Below, piece by piece: positions 1-7,058 of a DNA stretch of 7,079 bases (position 1 is the stretch's first letter; each line of letters starts with the position of its first letter). The position numbers and the translations under genes were made by a program. A model generated the notes under the pieces. That model ran no database searches. It saw nothing but the letters and a program-made list of their open reading frames with translations, and had not been told where the DNA came from. The stretch is from NCBI GenBank assembly GCA_017501025.1, contig JAFVXS010000006.1, forward strand, positions 1 through 7,079, in the 5' to 3' direction. Origin of the DNA: Alistipes sp. (lineage in GTDB: Bacteria > Bacteroidota > Bacteroidia > Bacteroidales > Rikenellaceae).

Positions 1-1284
1 AACGGCTATGCAGGCACCGGAAAGACCACTTTAATCTCGGCTTTGGTCGAGGTGTTAGCCGAGGTCGGAATCAAGTCTGTTTTGCTCGCTCCAACAGGGC
101 GAGCTGCGAAAGTTTTGTCACAATATTCCAATCGTGAGGCCTTCACTATTCATAAAAAAATCTATCGTGAAAAGACCAATGCCGACTATGAATCCAAGTT
201 CTCACTCAATATTAACAAGGAGAAAGGAGCTGTGTTTGTAGTCGACGAGGCATCAATGCTCTCCGACACAACAAACGAAGGGCAGATTTTCGGTAGTGGC
301 TCGCTGTTGGAAGATTTGATTAAATATGTGCGTAGCGGCAAAGAGTGTCGTTTGATATTGGTTGGCGACAATGCACAGCTTCCTCCCGTCGGAACCGATT
401 ACAGTCCTGCGCTCGATGAGTCGGTAATGCAGTCGTATGGCGATGTGGTATACGCATCGATGGACGACGTGGTTCGCCAGAGTGCTGAGTCGGGCATACT
501 CTTCAATGCGACAATGCTGCGATGTATGCTCGAAAATGGATTATACGAGATACCTCAATTCGATATGCAGTACCCCGACTTTAAATCAATTGGCGGGCTC
601 GATTTATTGGAAACATTGCAAGATTGTTACGATCGATATGGCCGCGACGAAGTGATTGTCGTCACGCGGTCCAACAAACGAGCCAATAAATATAATGAAG
701 GTATCCGCCGATATAATCTTTCCGCCGAGGAGGCTATTGAGAGTGGCGACATGCTGATGGTTGTCAAGAACAATTACCACTATACTGAGCGAATCGAAAA
801 TTGTCCCATGAGTTTTATGGCTAATGGCGATGTGGCTCGTTTGAAAAAGATTCGTCGTTTTGAGGATTTTTATGGTTTCCATTTTGCTGATGCAGTATTG
901 CAATTCCCCGACTATAACGACACCGAGATTGAATGTAAAGTTTTACTCGACACAATCACTTCTGAGTCACCTTCACTCACTCGCGATGAAAGTCGACGCC
1001 TATTCGATGAGGTTGAGAAAGATTATCTCGACATTAAAAGCAAACTCAAACGCCTGAAGGAGATTCGCGAGAATCCTCACTACAATGCTGTTCAGGTAAA
1101 ATTCTCATATGCCATCACATGCCACAAGGCTCAGGGTGGTCAGTGGAGTGCAGTCTTTGTCGATCGATGTTTGTTTGGAGACGAGCCAATGAGACGCGAT
1201 ATGTTGCGATGGCTCTACACAGCCATTACTCGTGCCACCGAGAGGGTATACCTTGTTAATTTTGATGAGCGATTCTTTGAATAG
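1..1284 (+). CDS. RecD-like SF1 ATP-dependent DNA helicase (5' end missing)
   Basis: This is a DNA-dependent ATPase/helicase of the RecD/Dda-like superfamily 1B type, expected to unwind DNA with 5'-3' polarity in repair or recombination. The frame is open from base 1, so the start lies outside the window; 427 codons are visible. Motifs in order, numbered from the first visible codon: Walker A GYAGTGKTT at 2-10, motif Ia APTGRAAK near 31-38, Walker B with DEAS at 82-85, motif III GDNAQLPPVG at 122-131, then a UvrD_C_2-type C-terminal domain with CHKAQGGQW at 374-382 and YTAITRA at 406-412. It ends in TAG. From family knowledge the full protein is about 470 residues, so roughly 40 N-terminal residues are probably lost. 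Nothing indicates RecB or RecC partners, so it is more likely a stand-alone helicase than the RecBCD alpha subunit. It lies 41 bp upstream of mutS on the same strand. The family is secure; the exact role is not. Confidence 0.9.
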   Translation, partial: NGYAGTGKTTLISALVEVLAEVGIKSVLLAPTGRAAKVLSQYSNREAFTIHKKIYREKTNADYESKFSLNINKEKGAVFVVDEASMLSDTTNEGQIFGSGSLLEDLIKYVRSGKECRLILVGDNAQLPPVGTDYSPALDESVMQSYGDVVYASMDDVVRQSAESGILFNATMLRCMLENGLYEIPQFDMQYPDFKSIGGLDLLETLQDCYDRYGRDEVIVVTRSNKRANKYNEGIRRYNLSAEEAIESGDMLMVVKNNYHYTERIENCPMSFMANGDVARLKKIRRFEDFYGFHFADAVLQFPDYNDTEIECKVLLDTITSESPSLTRDESRRLFDEVEKDYLDIKSKLKRLKEIRENPHYNAVQVKFSYAITCHKAQGGQWSAVFVDRCLFGDEPMRRDMLRWLYTAITRATERVYLVNFDERFFE

Positions 1285-1307
1285 TTCCTCAAAATTAGGT
1301 ATCTTTG
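1276..1307 (+). promoter_or_regulatory. Putative Bacteroidota-type promoter of mutS
   Basis: A TATCTTTG box at 1300-1307 matches the Bacteroidota -7 consensus TAnnTTTG exactly. A TTTG at 1276-1279 lies 20 bp upstream, at the spacing expected of the -33 element. Transcription would begin near 1312, leaving a leader of only about 14 nt before the mutS ATG. That leader is purine-rich, with AAGT repeated (1313-1320), and has no strong Shine-Dalgarno sequence, as is usual in this phylum. The -33 element overlaps the last codons of the helicase gene. It suggests mutS can be transcribed independently of the helicase, although readthrough is also possible because I see no terminator between them. Confidence 0.6.
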
Positions 1308-1325
1308 CTCAAAAGTAAGTAAGAA

Positions 1326-3995
1326 ATGGCGACAGAGAAAAAATATGTTGAGACGCCCTTGATGAAACAATATTATCAGATCAAGGCTGTCCATCCCGAT
1401 GCAATACTTTTATTCCGTGTGGGTGACTTTTACGAGACATTCGGAGAAGATGCCATCAAAGCGAGTTCTATTTTGGGAATTACCCTTACCAAACGAGCTA
1501 ATGGAGCAGCTTCATCGGTCGAGTTGGCAGGTTTCCCATACCATGCAGTCGATGCTTATTTGCCCAAATTGGTAAGAGCGGGTGAGCGTGTAGCTATATG
1601 CGAGCAGTTGGAAGATCCCAAGACTGTAAAGGGTTTGGTAAAGCGAGGTGTAATCGAGTTGGTTACTCCCGGTGTGGTGTTGGGCGACAATATTCTTCCC
1701 AATAAAGAGAATTCTTTCCTTGCATCGATTTATTTCGGCTCTCGTTCAACAGGTGTCGCTTTTCTTGATATCTCTACCGGAGAGTTTTATATGGCCGAAG
1801 GCGATGACCGCTACATTGATAAACTGATGTCGAATCTCTCACCCAAGGAGGTGCTATACCAACGCGGATGTGAGCAGCGTTTCGAATCATCATTCGGTAA
1901 TCGCCACTACACATACCGTTTGGATGATTGGGTATTTTCATCAGATCTCAATTACGATAAACTATGTCAGCAATTCGGAACAAAATCACTCAAAGGATTT
2001 GGTGTAGAGGGACTTAAAAACGGAATCTCGGCTGCTGGTGCCATTCTTTATTACTTGGAATTTACTGAACATCGAGAAATATCGCATATTAAGAATATTT
2101 CACGAATCGACCAAAATGAATATGTATGGGTCGATAAGTTTACTATCCGCAACCTTGAACTATTCTCGTCAAACTCTGCCCAGCAGAAGACGGGCTTTGC
2201 CGATGTGATTGACCGTACGCTTACCTCTATGGGTGGTCGATTGTTAAAACGTTGGATTGCAATGCCTCTTATCGGCGTCGAGCGTATCAATCGCCGACTG
2301 GATATTGTCGAGTGCCTGACTACAGATAGCGATATCGCCGCAGCTCTGCGAGAACAGATTTCGGCTGTTGGTGATTTGGAACGTATATCGTCTCGCATTG
2401 CCGCTGGTCGTGTATTGCCACGAGAGTTGGTTCAGTTGAAAAACTCTCTATCGGCCGTTGAGACCCTGAAAGCTCTTTTGGAGTCGACCGACAAAGGATG
2501 TCTGCACGATATAGCTGCTCAGATCGATACTCTTTCAAATGTCCAGCAACGCCTTGCTCACGATATTTATCCTGACCCCGCAAATAACCAAATCCAGAAA
2601 GGTGGTGTTATTGCCGATGGTGTGTCTACGGAGTTGGATGACCTGCGCCGCATTGCGACCAGAGGAAAGGATGTCTTGCAACAGATTATTCAGCGCGAGA
2701 GTGAGGCTACAGGTATCCCCTCGCTTAAAATCAGCTACAACAATGTCTTTGGCTATTATATCGAAGTACGCAATACACACAAAGATAAAGTCCCAGAGAG
2801 TTGGGTACGTAAGCAGACTCTCACAAGCGCAGAGCGATATATTACCGAGGAACTAAAAGAGTACGAAGAGAAGATTCTCGGTGCACAAGACCGTATACTT
2901 GCCATTGAGCAGGAGATATATCAGGAGTTAGTACAATTTGTGGCAGGTCATTTAAAGAGCATTCTGAAGGATGCAGCCACAATTGCTCGCATCGATTGTT
3001 TGCAGTCATTTGCACGTATGGCTGCCGAGTGTCGCTACGTTCGTCCAAAACTTGACGAAGGGAAAGTGATCGATATCCGTGCTGGCCGTCACCCTGTTAT
3101 AGAGCGTTTGCTACCAGTTGGCGAGGAGTATATTCCCAACGATGTACTGCTCAACGATAGCGACCAGCAGATCATGATGATCACAGGACCTAATATGGCT
3201 GGTAAATCGGCTCTGCTTCGCCAAACGGCATTAATAATCCTTATTGCACAAATGGGTTCGTTTGTTCCTGCATCATCGGCTCATATCGGTGTTGTCGACA
3301 AGATCTTTACTCGAGTGGGAGCATCCGACAATATTTCACAAGGCGAGTCTACATTTATGGTTGAGATGCTGGAGTCAGCAAGTATTCTCAATAACATTTC
3401 CGACCGCAGCCTTATTCTACTCGATGAGATTGGCCGAGGTACAAGCACCTACGATGGCATTTCGATTGCGTGGGCTATGGTGGAGTATATCCACAACCAT
3501 CCATCTGGCCACGCCAAGACGCTATTTGCCACACACTACCACGAACTCAATGAGATGGAACAACTTTTCGACCGTGTTAAGAACTATCACGTTGCAGTTC
3601 GTGAGGTGGACAACACAATTGTCTTCCTTCGTAAATTATCACGTGGCGGCACGGAACATTCGTTCGGTATTCACGTTGCCCGTATGGCCGGTATGCCACA
3701 GAGCATAGTCACTCGCGCTACAGAGATATTGTCGAATCTTGAAACTGTATATGGCAATAACGATGTTTCAGCTGGAACACCCACCCATCAAACCCGATCT
3801 CGCAAACGACAACCGTCAGCCAAGCAGGTTGCCGATGTGGCACAGCAGGGCAATATGCAACTTTCGATGTTCCAATTGGAAGATCCTGTTTTAGTGCAGA
3901 TTCGTGATCAGATAAAAGGCATCGATATCAACTCGCTCACTCCACTTGAAGCACTCAACAAGTTGAGCGAGATTAAAAAGATTACTGGATTGTAG
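1326..3995 (+). CDS. mutS: DNA mismatch repair protein MutS
   Basis: MutS binds base mismatches and small loops as a clamp-like dimer and recruits MutL upon ATP binding to start mismatch repair. At 889 residues it has the usual MutS1 length. The mismatch-reading motif is GDFYETF, with F35 and E37 matching the Phe-X-Glu wedge (F36/E38 in E. coli). It is followed by the connector (about 120-245), the core and lever with inserted clamp (about 260-550), and the ABC-type ATPase domain. That domain has Walker A TGPNMAGKS at 620-628, an SQGESTF signature, Walker B DEIGRGTS starting at D700-E701, and ATHYHEL. The far C-terminus carries LTPLEALNKL, typical of the MutS dimer/tetramer-forming tail. Before it, QLSMF at 845-849 resembles a beta-clamp-binding peptide, in a polar linker. 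The ATG at 1326 gives the normal MutS N-terminus and sits just after a promoter-like site. It converges on gyrB across a shared hairpin terminator. MutS2 is excluded by the mismatch-binding domain and the absence of a Smr domain. Confidence 0.98.
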   Translation: MATEKKYVETPLMKQYYQIKAVHPDAILLFRVGDFYETFGEDAIKASSILGITLTKRANGAASSVELAGFPYHAVDAYLPKLVRAGERVAICEQLEDPKTVKGLVKRGVIELVTPGVVLGDNILPNKENSFLASIYFGSRSTGVAFLDISTGEFYMAEGDDRYIDKLMSNLSPKEVLYQRGCEQRFESSFGNRHYTYRLDDWVFSSDLNYDKLCQQFGTKSLKGFGVEGLKNGISAAGAILYYLEFTEHREISHIKNISRIDQNEYVWVDKFTIRNLELFSSNSAQQKTGFADVIDRTLTSMGGRLLKRWIAMPLIGVERINRRLDIVECLTTDSDIAAALREQISAVGDLERISSRIAAGRVLPRELVQLKNSLSAVETLKALLESTDKGCLHDIAAQIDTLSNVQQRLAHDIYPDPANNQIQKGGVIADGVSTELDDLRRIATRGKDVLQQIIQRESEATGIPSLKISYNNVFGYYIEVRNTHKDKVPESWVRKQTLTSAERYITEELKEYEEKILGAQDRILAIEQEIYQELVQFVAGHLKSILKDAATIARIDCLQSFARMAAECRYVRPKLDEGKVIDIRAGRHPVIERLLPVGEEYIPNDVLLNDSDQQIMMITGPNMAGKSALLRQTALIILIAQMGSFVPASSAHIGVVDKIFTRVGASDNISQGESTFMVEMLESASILNNISDRSLILLDEIGRGTSTYDGISIAWAMVEYIHNHPSGHAKTLFATHYHELNEMEQLFDRVKNYHVAVREVDNTIVFLRKLSRGGTEHSFGIHVARMAGMPQSIVTRATEILSNLETVYGNNDVSAGTPTHQTRSRKRQPSAKQVADVAQQGNMQLSMFQLEDPVLVQIRDQIKGIDINSLTPLEALNKLSEIKKITGL

Positions 3996-4010
3996 AATCG
4001 CTTTAATTCA

Positions 4011-4052
4011 ACAAAAAAATAAAACCGGCCATCCCGAAAAGGTGGCCGGTTT
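4011..4052. terminator. Intrinsic terminator between convergent mutS and gyrB
   Basis: A perfect 10-bp GC-rich inverted repeat (4022-4031 with 4043-4052, core ACCGGCCA/TGGCCGGT) encloses an 11-nt spacer. The spacer can add one C-G pair and one T-G wobble pair, leaving a 7-nt loop. Read on the - strand, the stem is followed by TTTT, A, then seven T (from the A-run at 4013-4019), which makes a strong Rho-independent terminator for gyrB, beginning 19 nt after its stop codon. On the + strand the stem is 26 nt after the mutS stop and is followed only by TTTGCATTAT, so it is a weaker stop for mutS. It is best read as one bidirectional element shared by both genes. Confidence 0.88.
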
Positions 4053-4071
4053 GCATTATAATCAGCTCCGT

Positions 4072-6036
4072 TTATGCATCGATATTTGCATAGTGAGCAT
4101 TCTTCTCAATAAACTCACGACGAGGTGGCACATCGTCACCCATTAGCATCGAGAAGATTCGATCAGCCTCCGCTGCATTCTCGATTGTAACTTGACGCAG
4201 AATACGAGTCTCTGGATTCATTGTGGTATCCCACAGCTGCTGAGCGTTCATCTCTCCCAAACCTTTGTAACGCTGGATATGAACACCCTTTACACCCAAC
4301 TCCTCAGTAATGGCATCGCGCTCTTGCTCAGTCCAGCAATAACGCTCGCGGTTACCCTTCTTAACCAAATACAATGGTGGGGTTGCAATATAGATATGGC
4401 CATTCTCGATAAGCTCCTTCATCTTGCGGAAGAAGAAAGTCAGCATAAGTGTTGCGATATGGGCACCATCGACGTCGGCATCGGTCATAATGATAATCTT
4501 ATCGTAACGCAGGCCTTCGAGGTTGAGGGCTTTGCTATCCTCCTCGGTGCCAATCTTAACACCAAGGGCGATAAACATATTCTTAATCTCTTCGTTGTCC
4601 CACATACGGTGCTCCAAAGCCTTCTCTACGTTAAGAATCTTACCACGCAATGGCATAATGGCCTGGAAGTTACGGTCACGACCCTGCTTTGCTGTACCAC
4701 CTGCCGAGTCTCCCTCGACGAAGAAGATTTCGGCAATCGAGCGGTCGCGTGACGAACAGTCCGACAACTTACCCGGCAGACCTGCGCCCGAAAGCGGAGT
4801 CTTACGCTGTACACTCTCACGAGCAGCACGAGCAGCGTGGCGGGCAGTTGCTGCGAGGATAACCTTCTGTACAATTGCACGGGCATCCTTCGGATTCTCC
4901 TCCAAATAGTTTGTCAGAGCTGCCGACATTGCCTGATCGACAGCGGCAGCAACCTCGTCGTTACCCAATTTGGTCTTTGTCTGTCCCTCGAATTGAGGCT
5001 CGGCAACCTTAACCGATACTACGGCAGTCAAACCCTCGCGGAAATCGTCACCTTGAATTTCAAATTTGAGTTTCGCCAACATTCCCGACTCGTCAGCATA
5101 CTTTTTCAGCGTACGTGTCAAAGCTCGGCGGAATCCGGTGAGGTGAGTACCACCCTCTATTGTATTGATATTATTTACATAGGAGTGAACATTCTCCGAG
5201 AATGAGTTGTTGTACTGCATAGCAACCTCAACAGGCACACCGTTGCGTTCTGCATCGAGATAAATAATAGACTCGATGATTGGCTCGCCACGTGTTGCGT
5301 CGAGATACTTGACAAACTCTTTCAAACCATCCTGTGAGTAGAATGTCTCGCTCTTTGGCTCTCCCTGCTCGTTTTTGTGGCGATAGTCGCTCAATGTCAG
5401 GCGGATACCCTTGTTGAGAAATGCCAACTCACGCAGACGGTTTGCCAAAATATCGTATTTGTACTCGGTTGTAATCGTAAAGATTTCTGCATCGGGCTTA
5501 AATGTGATTGTGGTTCCTCGGTCGGTGCAATCGCCAAGAATCTCAACCTGTGAAGTTGGTACACCCTTGCTGTAAGTCTGCTTGTATATTTTGCCTCCGC
5601 GGTGAATCTCGGCAATGAGCAGGGTCGAAAGGGCATTTACACACGATACACCGACACCGTGCAAATCACCCGACACTTTATAACTGCCTTTGTCGAATTT
5701 ACCGCCGGCGTGAAGTACGGTCAGTACAACCTCCAATGCCGACTTGTCCTCTTTTTCGTGGAAGTCGGTAGGGATACCACGACCATTATCTTTTACCGAT
5801 ATGGAGTTATCCTCATTAATTGTTACGTAGATGTCGTCGCAATGACCTGCCAACGCTTCGTCAATAGAGTTATCGACAACCTCATAAACAAGGTGGTGCA
5901 GACCCTTTTCGCCTATGTCGCCAATATACATTGCAGGACGTTTGCGAACGGCCTCCAAACCCTCCAACACTTGAATATTCGATGCGGAATACTCCTCTTC
6001 CTGGCCTTTTTTCAGGATTTCTTGTTCGGTGCTCAT
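4072..6036 (-). CDS. gyrB: DNA gyrase subunit B
   Basis: GyrB is the ATPase half of the GyrA2B2 type IIA topoisomerase that introduces negative supercoils in the cytoplasm. The 654 residues run as a GHKL ATPase domain (about 20-235), transducer domain (about 235-400), TOPRIM domain (about 435-560) and C-terminal tail. Expected residues are present: E52 (general base), N56, D83 with DNGRGIP, K113, R146 (equivalent of E. coli R136, the coumarin-binding arginine), the QTK loop at 352-354, EGDSAGG at 441-447, DADVD at 519-523, and QRYKGLGEMN at 588-597. It lacks the roughly 165-residue insertion in the TOPRIM/tail region of the 804-residue E. coli protein, which is normal outside Gammaproteobacteria. 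ParE is less likely because the lid reads LHGVG and the tail is of GyrB type. One oddity is Asp124 in the lid, where Gly is usual (VSGDLHGVG). The ATG at 6036 gives a normal N-terminus. Its own promoter candidate lies in the 66-bp gap after ftsE. Confidence 0.97.
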   Translation of the reverse strand: MSTEQEILKKGQEEEYSASNIQVLEGLEAVRKRPAMYIGDIGEKGLHHLVYEVVDNSIDEALAGHCDDIYVTINEDNSISVKDNGRGIPTDFHEKEDKSALEVVLTVLHAGGKFDKGSYKVSGDLHGVGVSCVNALSTLLIAEIHRGGKIYKQTYSKGVPTSQVEILGDCTDRGTTITFKPDAEIFTITTEYKYDILANRLRELAFLNKGIRLTLSDYRHKNEQGEPKSETFYSQDGLKEFVKYLDATRGEPIIESIIYLDAERNGVPVEVAMQYNNSFSENVHSYVNNINTIEGGTHLTGFRRALTRTLKKYADESGMLAKLKFEIQGDDFREGLTAVVSVKVAEPQFEGQTKTKLGNDEVAAAVDQAMSAALTNYLEENPKDARAIVQKVILAATARHAARAARESVQRKTPLSGAGLPGKLSDCSSRDRSIAEIFFVEGDSAGGTAKQGRDRNFQAIMPLRGKILNVEKALEHRMWDNEEIKNMFIALGVKIGTEEDSKALNLEGLRYDKIIIMTDADVDGAHIATLMLTFFFRKMKELIENGHIYIATPPLYLVKKGNRERYCWTEQERDAITEELGVKGVHIQRYKGLGEMNAQQLWDTTMNPETRILRQVTIENAAEADRIFSMLMGDDVPPRREFIEKNAHYANIDA

Positions 6037-6069
6037 ATAGTAGTCAATTCAAACTGTTCTTAAAACGGA

Positions 6070-6100
6070 CAAAAATAATATTTTTTTTCGAAACCTCCAA
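6070..6100 (-). promoter_or_regulatory. Putative gyrB promoter
   Basis: On the - strand the gap between ftsE and gyrB contains TATTTTTG (complement of 6070-6077), an exact match to the Bacteroidota -7 element TAnnTTTG. A TTGG lies about 19-20 bp upstream (complement of 6097-6100), a partial match to the -33 TTTG element. A start site near 6064 would give a leader of about 28 nt. No Shine-Dalgarno sequence is obvious before the gyrB ATG. The surrounding run of A and T makes a chance match fairly likely, so confidence is moderate. Confidence 0.45.
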
Positions 6101-6101
6101 C

Positions 6102-6120
6102 ACTAAATCGAAGATTTAGT
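6102..6120. repeat. Short perfect inverted repeat across the ftsE stop codon
   Basis: ACTAAATC at 6102-6109 and GATTTAGT at 6113-6120 form a perfect 8-bp stem with a 3-nt loop. The repeat covers the last codons and the stop codon of the ftsE-like gene. The stem is AT-rich and is not followed directly by a T-tract on either strand, so it is not a convincing intrinsic terminator. It could be a weak attenuating or mRNA-stabilising hairpin between ftsE and gyrB, or chance. Confidence 0.4.
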
Positions 6121-6855
6121 ACCTAAAAGTTCATTTATATCAATCTCTTTTATGCTACCCTGCGAAAATAGCATTGTTCGCGACGGGTAATTTTCGATAA
6201 AAGTGGTGTTGTGCGTGGACATAATAATCGCTGTTCCGCTTGCCGCAATGCTATGAAATAGCTGAACAATGCTCTCGGCAGTTACGGGGTCGAGGTTGCC
6301 CGTAGGCTCGTCGGCAAGCACTATTTGTGGCGAGTTAAGCAGGGCTCTTGCAATAACCAATCGCTGACGCTCTCCGCCTGATAACTCGAATGGCATTTTG
6401 TGGTGCTTGTTTTCGAGTCCCACCTGCGACAGCACCTCATCGACACGGTTGCCGATTTCGCCTTTATCCTTCCAACCGGTTGCTCGCAGGACAAACGAGA
6501 GGTTATCCTCCACATCGCGATCCGATAGGAGTTGCAACTCCTGAAAAACGATTCCTACATTTCGACGAAGATATGGAATTTGGCTACGACGCAATTTGCG
6601 TAGGTTGAAGCCTGCGACTTCGCCTTCGCCATCGACCAGCGGCAACTCGCCGTAGAGGGTCTTTAATAGCGAAGATTTGCCACTTCCGACTCGTCCGATA
6701 AGATATACGAACTCGCCTTCGCTTACCTCCAAATTGACATTTTCGAGTACCATCTCGCCCAATTTCGCACACGACTTTGCGGTCAGTTCGACCATAGGGT
6801 CTTCCGAGTGGTAGATGGCACAATTAGCAAGACGAACAACACTTCTCTTTCCCAT
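6103..6855 (-). CDS. ftsE: FtsE-like ABC transporter ATP-binding protein
   Basis: This is a cytoplasmic ABC ATPase of the FtsE type. In characterised bacteria FtsE pairs with the membrane protein FtsX at the division site and uses ATP to control periplasmic cell-wall hydrolases. The 250 residues hold Walker A GRVGSGKS at 54-61, Q-loop Q105 in GIVFQELQLL, signature LSGGE at 158-162, Walker B IVLADE with catalytic E183, and switch histidine H215 in STHN. GEFVYLIG and the LLKTLYGELPL stretch after Walker A are characteristic of Bacteroidota FtsE, hence the symbol, but LolD/MacB-type ATPases are close relatives. The ATG at 6855 includes a normal first strand (VVRLANCAIY, with Y15 at the A-loop position). 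About 15 additional residues (20-34) then precede MVLENVNLEV, and Met21 (nt 6795) is an alternative start that also looks like an ABC N-terminus. No ftsX is seen; gyrB follows 66 bp downstream on the same strand. Confidence 0.85.
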   Translation of the reverse strand: MGKRSVVRLANCAIYHSEDPMVELTAKSCAKLGEMVLENVNLEVSEGEFVYLIGRVGSGKSSLLKTLYGELPLVDGEGEVAGFNLRKLRRSQIPYLRRNVGIVFQELQLLSDRDVEDNLSFVLRATGWKDKGEIGNRVDEVLSQVGLENKHHKMPFELSGGERQRLVIARALLNSPQIVLADEPTGNLDPVTAESIVQLFHSIAASGTAIIMSTHNTTFIENYPSRTMLFSQGSIKEIDINELLGTKSSI

Positions 6856-6926
6856 TTTGTCTATTCGGGTATCTTAAAATTACGCTCAAATATTTCGGTG
6901 CCGATTATTGGCGACCAAATATTGTG

Positions 6927-6957
6927 TAAAGATATATATATTATTCCGAAAAACAAA
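6927..6957 (-). promoter_or_regulatory. Putative ftsE promoter
   Basis: On the - strand, TATCTTTA (complement of 6927-6934) matches seven of the eight bases of the mutS TATCTTTG box. It differs from the -7 consensus TAnnTTTG at the last base. A TTTG (complement of 6954-6957) lies 19 bp upstream, as expected for a -33 element. A start near 6921 would leave a leader of about 65 nt before the ATG at 6855. The leader has no clear Shine-Dalgarno sequence. The match is inexact and the region is AT-rich, so this is a candidate only. Confidence 0.4.
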
Positions 6958-7023
6958 GTTTTTCGACCTATTTGAGCGATCAAATTATCCACTTTTTTAC
7001 ATCGAATAGAAACATTTGGACTA

Positions 7024-7058
7024 TTTGGTATGAAATTTACTAATATTTTGTATCTTTG
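7024..7058 (+). promoter_or_regulatory. Putative promoter of a rightward gene beyond the window
   Basis: TATCTTTG at 7051-7058, followed by CAC, is an exact -7 element of the Bacteroidota type and identical to the mutS box at 1300-1307. The nearest TTTG upstream is at 7024-7027, giving a spacing of 23 bp, longer than the 19-20 bp at the other candidates. It points rightward and its start site would be near 7063. No start codon follows in the last bases, so it should serve a gene or RNA outside the window, transcribed divergently from ftsE. The rest of the 224-bp intergenic region (6856-7079) holds the ftsE promoter candidate, a short inverted repeat at 6970-6985 and a DnaA-box-like 9-mer at 6985-6993, but no credible gene. 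Confidence 0.55.

Noticed and set aside
3183..3209. Ala instead of Gly in the MutS Walker A motif (GPNMAGKS rather than GPNMGGKS)
   Set aside because: The position is variable among MutS families and the Ala form is, to my knowledge, normal in Bacteroidota. The essential GKS is intact.
3244..3708. A 154-codon frame on the + strand inside mutS
   Set aside because: It overlaps the Walker A-B part of the conserved MutS ATPase domain in another frame; the MutS frame is clearly the real one.
4192..4752. A 186-codon open frame on the + strand opposite the gyrB 3' half
   Set aside because: It is antisense to the TOPRIM region of gyrB, lies downstream of a terminator, and has no promoter or domain evidence.
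5587..5601. A possible coumarin-resistance change at the GyrB position equivalent to E. coli R136
   Set aside because: On careful alignment of IQREGKI with IHRGGKI, the arginine is conserved as R146; the nearby Lys152 is not the equivalent position.
4072..6036. Truncation of gyrB, since it is about 150 residues shorter than the E. coli protein
   Set aside because: The missing part corresponds to the insertion found in Gammaproteobacteria; the N-terminus, TOPRIM and C-terminal tail are all present.
5602..6063. A 153-codon open frame on the + strand opposite the gyrB 5' end
   Set aside because: It is antisense to the strongly conserved GyrB ATPase domain and its product has no recognisable motifs, so it is a shadow of gyrB codon usage.
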